DNA from: Ceratodon purpureus
Taxonomy: Eukaryota; Streptophyta; Bryopsida; Pseudoditrichales; Ditrichaceae
Reading direction: 5' to 3'
Assembly: GCA_014871385.1 (NCBI GenBank)
Contig: CM026430.1
Location: 16,426,995-16,490,994, forward strand
DNA length: 64,000 nucleotides
The notes under the pieces are model-generated. The model was given only the letters and a program-made list of their open reading frames with translations. It was not told the DNA's origin and made no database searches. The position numbers were made by a program, and so were the translations under genes. Shown here one piece after another: positions 56,901-64,000 of the stretch (position 1 is the stretch's first letter; each line of letters begins with the position of its first letter).

Positions 56901-59900
56901 ATCACAGTTTAAATGGATCCATAAGTTCAAATAGATGTAAGCTGTTGAATTATTCTACAAGACAACCAGAGATTGATTTTAGTAGTCATTAAGAGAAGGG
57001 AAAATCCTTTCTGCTCCTGAGCTTCCAGGAGTGACTGAAACCCTAAAGCAGAAAGAGGATTATCTCAAAACATGTGCAAGTGAAGCGCTGCATTTAGGAC
57101 AATAATGCAACAAATGACCCCTAAAAAAACCACGGAACTTCAGTTACGAATTCTGCGTCTGAGAAATTAAGACTTACATCCTAGGGTGGGAGAATCATAC
57201 TAGCAAGCTGATCCTAGGCAGAATTTGTCTAAGTTTCACGAAATTCATGAGCTTCCAGAGAATTCTACTTCGCGGATTGACAAAATCAAACAAATGTTGT
57301 GCAGAGCTTCGTCACTTACGTACTGAAATTATCTCCTCACAAGCATTACCAGCTATCTTCTTAACTAGGTTAAAAGACCACAAATCCCCGAATATTTCCA
57401 CCCACAACAAATCCATCAGAATCCAACCCACAGAACCTCACCACAAAAAACCAAACCATCAACAAAATCCTCCCACGCAAAATCCAGCAGACTCAACCTC
57501 CCATTTCCTCCATAGAACCCACCCCAACAACAACACCACCCATCCTACACCAAAACCTCAAACACCAACCTTCACCCACTCACTCAATCAAAAATCCAAA
57601 ACCCACCCTTAAAACACACCTCAAAACCCACACCAACACCTGAAACTCAATCCACACCAAAAATCCAACCTTTTCTCAACCCACACACAAACTCCCACCT
57701 TTGCAATTCATCACCAACACCAGGTATGAAAACTCACCTGTAGTGTACAATTGAAGACACCTGAAAGGCTTCTTCAGGTTATTGAGATTGAGAGATCCAG
57801 TCTGACCATGACCATGCACCACAGATGTAAAAGAATCTGTTGAAGCTGAGACAGAAGTACACACCTTGAGCTATGTTGTATGGTACAAGAGTATGAATGA
57901 GATCTATTGAAGTGACTGGTTGCAGTTGCTACACAAAGGTACAAGGGAGTGATATTTCATGTCATGGTTGGACAAGGATATTTGGACTTGGAGACTATGT
58001 TAACTTACTTGGAGTGTGATTGTGGAGTGATGGTGTCGGAGGATCTCTTCTGTAGGAGGAAGGTAGATTTTGGGAGGGGGTTGGAGGATGTGGTTCTGTG
58101 GTGGATGTAGAGAGTGGGTAGATTTGGGGTGGGGGTGGGACGTGGAGGGGCAGGGGGTGACACGTGGAAGTGGTGGTTGGGCTGGGGTGTGGGCTGGTGG
58201 GGTGGTGCCACGTGGGGGCTTGGGGGTGCCATGTCAGCTTGCTTTGATTGAAGTTTGACTTGGAACTTGGTGGGGGGCTTTGATGGTGCTTTCAATAGAT
58301 AAGTGTCAAATTATTAAGTTAAAGATATTTTCAAATCAAATGAACTGTTTCATTTTCAGTAGGTATAGGTGATATTAATAAAATTATCATATATGCAAAT
58401 TTTAATTTGATACATGAAATTATGCAGTTTTTTTTTTTTTTTTTGAAGAGTTCGTTTAAGAATATTAAACCTTGTTGACTCTTTAAAAAACATTTGTTTG
58501 AAAAAATAAATTTACTGTCAATGATTAAATTTATTTTGTATATGGTTTTTCATTTTTTAATTGTTTTTTTGGATTTACAATGGCCTAAAATCATTTTTCA
58601 TGATTTGTGAGATTTATTAAAAATATTCGAAGTTAAAAGATAATTTAATGGTGGATGTTGAAATTATACTATTCATTTTCAATGTGTTGCAAAGTGGACT
58701 TTGAGGTGTTGTCTTGTATTCTGACCAGCGTTTATATTTTGTTTTTCTGGAGGTAGTGCGACTAGCACCTAGGAATGAAGCCAGGTAAGAAAAATATGTA
58801 CAAATTCATCCATTTGAATGTACTCATTCATAAAATTATCTATAATAAGGTACTTTCATCCGAACAATGGCGAACTTGGTTATTTTTGTAGACAATTTTG
58901 GCGATTTCATCCAATATTTTGCTCAAATTTTCCAGTGTATCAGTAGCCAACACCCAAACCAGGTAAGATTCTGGCGAAAATTCGCCAGCAAAATAAACGC
59001 TGATTCTGACTGAGGTGTTTTCTAATAAAATAAAGAATAATATTTTTTGTGAAATAAAATTTCAAGAAAAGGATGAAAATCAAAGACTTTTCCTCTCATC
59101 TGTAGAAATAAAATAAATTTATTTAAATTGTGAGATAAATAATTTTTTGATGATATGGAACTAAACAATATTTGGTATTAAAATATTAGTGAAATTGTAA
59201 TATATATATTTAGTGGTTTTAAACATTAATTTCAAATGTAATTAGTAAAGCGTTAAATAAATGTAAAATTTGTTTATTTAATATTAAAATTTCTATATAA
59301 TTAAGAATTGAAAATCTCAAAGTTGGTGATATAATTGCAATTCTACTAAACTATGCACCTTCCTTATTTTAATTATATAAGAAAAATTTAAAAGATCATA
59401 TTAAATTACTTAAGAGGATAATATTTTTAAATGAAATATTTCCAAAATTATATTAAAAATTTCTAGATATGTAATTGATTGAAAAAATAAACAACTTTGA
59501 TGAAATCAATATTGATTTTTTTTTTTAAATTGGAATTTTCATCATTTTTACTATATTTCTTAAAAAAAATAACTACTAGAACAATATCAAAATATTATGT
59601 AAGATAATTAATTTTATAAATGAATACAATCTAAAAGTCAGTATGCAATATATACAAAAGTTAATTATAAAAAATATATCATGTCCTTTGTTACATATAT
59701 TTTATCTATCAATTATATTTTGTGTTATACATATTGATCTTGTGTGTTTATATAATATATATTGATCTTGTATGTCTATATTTTAAATACTGCTTTTACA
59801 AAAGATTTTTTAATGTGGGGATACTTAGATAATGATATAGGTTTATCTTGATGAGACATAGTGAGTATATTCATAGTTGCAGGTAATGAAGGTTGAATTT

Positions 59901-62900
59901 TGGAATGATTTTGACTTTTAGTTGGTATCGTTTTAACTCTTGGTTTTCTTTCAAAGTTTTTAATAACTTCATTTACAAATTCTAGATCAGAAATTGGTGT
60001 AGGTTCACATTGACGATTCATTGAAGTAGATGCATCAACTTTCGACTTGTTTCCATCTTCCAATGGTTTTGATTTTATATCATGTTTAAAATAATTTATT
60101 AAATTCAATTTGAAAGGTTTGTTAGAGAATATTTTACTTGCAATCCATTGAATTGGTCTTGATTGATGCAACATCCAGTCATTTGGTCCTTCTTCACTTA
60201 CAAATTTTTCTTTAATATTCATGATAATAAATTATCATTGATATCTTTAGCAATGATGACTCTTATAGATACATTGATTCAATACCCTTTAACTAACATA
60301 TATTCACGAGTTTTTAATCTAAACAACTAGAAAAATTAATCTATAATTAAGTGTTTCTTCATGATTTTAAGAAATTGAAATATTTTTGAAATGATTGAAA
60401 AAAACAATAAAACCCTAAAATATTGATTTAAATAAAAAATTATTTTAAAATATCTTTTCAACTACTCATATACCAATAAAAATTATAAAAATTAGACTTT
60501 CTGTTAAAAATCAAACTTATAACATAACATAAACGTTTTGTCCTATTATATATTTATTATATTCATTGAACAAAAATGTGTTTATAAATGTCATTTTTCA
60601 TATTATGTTAAATAAAAAGCTATAATATATACATTTTTTTAATATAGTATTTACTTGTAATCAATGATTCATAAAGTAATCTTTTAGACTTAATAAAAGT
60701 TAGTGTGTTTAAAAATTATTTCTAAAAATTTATGATATTTTATGAGTACATATATCAAAGAATTAAAAAATCACTACTTATAACATTTGAATTTCTTAGT
60801 GTAAGCATGAAAAGTCAAAAAGACTATCTAGATTTTGATTCTAAATTTAATTTGGTATATGATGTATAAAAAGAAAATATCATAATAGTTTAAACAAATA
60901 ATAAGCCAAAATTTTAATCAATATAATTATGTTTAATTAATAAACTATAATTTATTTTATACTATTATAGTGATTATGTTTTAGCTATAAATTAGTAAAA
61001 TTAAAAGGTTAGATATTATTCATATATTACGTCTTTTGTTTCTATTATCAATCAATTTTGAAGTTTTGACGATTTGAAATATCATTGAAATTTAAATCTT
61101 ATCAAAACTAAAACATTTTTTCTTCTTTTATATCATGTAGATTCTGAAATACAAGTTTTGAATGACTCTTTTCAATTTCAAAACCATTTGCCTTGCCAAA
61201 ATATTACAAATATTATATACAATAATCTAAAGTTGCGAGTCTTTGCACCACCATTGATAATTAGAAGAGGTAAATTTTAACTTTTTTGTTACTATCAAAT
61301 CAATGCAATGGATTAAACTTCATTTACAAGTGTTTGCACATGCACGTCATTTTCATGATTATGTCTTGCTCTTTGTACTAGAAAACTTTGTTTAATAAGC
61401 TCGTCACAAATGGCGAAGTTTCTGAATTATCTTCCAAGTTTGTGAATTCAACATGTAACTCTATTCAACATAACTCTATTTCTCCACATAGCATTGAATT
61501 TAAGATTTGGTTTTGATAAAGAGTGGACCTCAAGATTTGGTTAGCATTTAATGATAACATATTGAATAGAGTTATGTTTAAAGTCACCTTAGTTTTTGCA
61601 TAATTTTATTATTATTTCTTTACCTCAATTAATTGAGAGGTATGGAGGATGTTGGTGGTCTCACTATATTGGATATTGAAAAATGTGGTAGCTTCAAAAT
61701 TCAAGGAAAGCTAATTTTTCCGTCATTCCATTTTCAAGAATTACCTACCTTTGGATTGAGAGACCACCAAAATTTTCTATATCTATTAATTATTTAGAGT
61801 GAACAAATCAGACTATGTCTTATCAATGCTCTAGGTAACTAGGTCAAATATTGGATGCCTTTACAAACAACTCTATGTGCTAGAATTGTCCAAACTTGAA
61901 CAAACATGATTAGAGTGAGAAATAGTCTCTATTGTAGTAATCACGTCTTCTCTTTTAATTCTAAGCGCAAATTGGGTGGTAGCATTTCCTATAACTCCAA
62001 GACCCGAAATGATCTATTTGTTCATCAAAACAACTTACAAGATTGAAATTAAAATACGAGATGTCTTACATACATAGGATAGAATGTCTTTAAACTGCCA
62101 ACTTAAGGATTTTGGTATAGGTGTGGCGCTGTTATGTATTTTTTGTAATTTTTCATCGAAGGCAGAACAAGAATGATGCTAAAGGTAGTTTTTTTCCAAA
62201 ATTATATAGCAAAAAACCAATTCATTATGAATTTTATAAGTGAAAAGTGTCATAGACCTAAAAGCGATCAGACGCTCTAATGTGGTACATTTGTTTTTTT
62301 AGAATCTAGAAATCAAGCCCAATTGATTTTGGGTCATGAACAAAGGGCCCTTTAATCTATAAAAAATGTTGTTCTGTAGACCTCAAGGCCTACCCAAGGC
62401 CTAGCAAATAAAATACTGAAGCCTACTCATGTGCGACATAATTGTTAGAGCAGTGATTTTGCAAATATAATTTTGCAACTGGATATAATTCGACATGATC
62501 AGTTATTTGCAGCTAAGTTCACATGTCCCTCCCAGGATGGATGCAACGCTGTCTACATTTGGACTCAGCCAAATGAGTTTTTGAGAATTCATCAAACTCT
62601 GGAATGAATATATGATCGTCTTCAGGATGCGATGTAACTTAAGCATTTCTAGTTCGCTAATTGATTCAAGTGGTTAGTTTCTTGTTGATCGATTACTTGC
62701 TCATGTGTTGGAACGTTGCAACTTGTCAGTGACGATAACTTCGCTGCCATGGTCTGGCTGCTGCTCTTTGTAAATCATAGCCTACTGACAATAGGTTTAT
62801 TCCTTCTCTACAAATCTCAAATGCTTCTGAAGGTGGTGAGTTGTGATGTCAGTGCGATTGTCGATTAATCAGACATGGACTTTTGTATTCTAATGTCCAA

Positions 62901-64000
62901 GGCTGTTACAAGAATGGCGCCATCATGGTTTGGAGTTTGGAGCCTGGTGTTTTGTTTGGCCCTATTTCGGATAGCGTTCTAAGAACGCATGTCGCTGAGT
63001 ATGGCAAGCTGGAAGTGATGGAATTACAGAGATAGGGTTTGGAGGACGATGGGTGGCAGATGCTCAGGCTGTATTGCGATTGTTGGGATGAGCACCATTG
63101 GAGAATCCTCTGCGTTGGTATACGATTCTGTGAAGTTTTGTGTGCTACGACAATTTCACCGCATGAGAGGACTTAGTGCGTTCCTTGGTTGCTTTCTTCG
63201 CAAACATTCATGGTGTGACTGCACTTTCTCAAGCTGGGGCGCCGAAGATTGTGGATGCTTTCTTCTTGCGCTGATTTGAACTTCAGCCATCAGATTTATG
63301 GGTCAGTTTGAAGACTCTACGGTTTCTTGTTTAAGGATTGTCCTGAATATGCAGTGAAAGCGTTTCTGGACTAATGACTAAGTACTGCACCGACTTCCGA
63401 CGAGGGCCGTGGTTTGAATACCAAGTTGTGAAGCTGATCGGGCAGCGGGTTATCCAGGTACAATACGATGTGAAAACTGGAGCTAGAATGTGATGCAAGG
63501 TTTTGAAACGTTGAGGATCTAGTGTAGAACGTGCAAAGGTGGTACTGCTGCCTTCGAGACCCATGTTTGCTAGGCTTGGATGAGTTTAGGGTTACGTTGC
63601 CAGAAGAAGCTAGAAATGCAGCATGCTCGGTACCTTCTTGGTTACATTTCTCTAAAACTGATGCTAGGCTACACAGCTTTGAAATTTAGGCAAACATGGT
63701 AAATTAACTTGTGTCTCTGCGGGATAGAATGCATGCTTCCTCATTACTTCTTAGGACACAATTAGGGTTCAGTTGAAGAAAGGGTGCCCACTGAATTCTT
63801 CTACCATCTCCGTTACATGACCATGATTGTGAACTGTTGTTGTGAACTGTTGGATTGATGTCGATCATGTTGAAACTATTGTAGATGCTTGGCTAGCCCA
63901 TCACGAAACAGGATACCCAGCGGATGCCGGTACGTTACTCTTGTTCCAGTGTAAAGTTTTGTGCTTCAGATGTAATCGTTCGTGGTGACATGAATCTTGA

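Overview
This is a nuclear window from a land plant, most likely a moss. Reasons: plant-type housekeeping genes with many short introns, GC-rich coding exons set in very AT-rich repeat-filled spacers, and a bryophyte-style fusion of an alpha/beta hydrolase to leucine-rich repeats. The organism call is inference; nothing here names the species.

Layout. 1-8.1 kb is AT-rich spacer holding a duplicated copy of the RPF1 upstream region (756-1212 plus 3843-4475), a 0.9-kb terminal-inverted-repeat (TIR) element and a 42-bp perfect palindrome. 8.17-10.31 kb (minus) is a SERAC1-like hydrolase domain, LRRs and, possibly out of frame, a ZZ zinc finger, with degraded coding pieces just upstream. 12-23 kb is repeat territory: a decayed Tnp2-like transposase carrying a nested second copy of the 0.9-kb element, and a roughly 475-bp tandem duplication. 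24.25-25.31 kb (plus) is intronless RPF1. A tRNA-Ser(AGA) lies at 26.4 kb (minus). 27.4-32.9 kb (plus) is a 13-exon organellar-type glutamyl-tRNA synthetase. 33.5-35.0 kb (minus) is an unrecognised two-exon gene. 35.2-37.6 kb (minus) is HMG-CoA reductase. 38-50 kb is spacer with a GC-rich island and nested transposons, including a 119-bp CACTA-like MITE and two short retroposon insertions. 50.3-53.7 kb (minus) is a 13-exon pyridoxal kinase with a GC-AG intron. 55.4-56.6 kb (minus) is a repetitive Gly/Pro-rich protein whose upstream region has three ACGT-core motifs. 58-64 kb is AT-rich spacer with one orphan ORF.

The genes do not form a pathway. They are independent housekeeping functions (ribosome biogenesis, tRNA charging, isoprenoid synthesis, vitamin B6 salvage) plus one immune-receptor-like locus. 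Exon maps were built by hand from reading frame, splice consensus and phase. They agree internally for GluRS (633 aa), HMGR (584 aa) and pyridoxal kinase (317 aa). The least understood items are the hydrolase-LRR-ZZ locus and the unrecognised gene at 33.5-35.0 kb.
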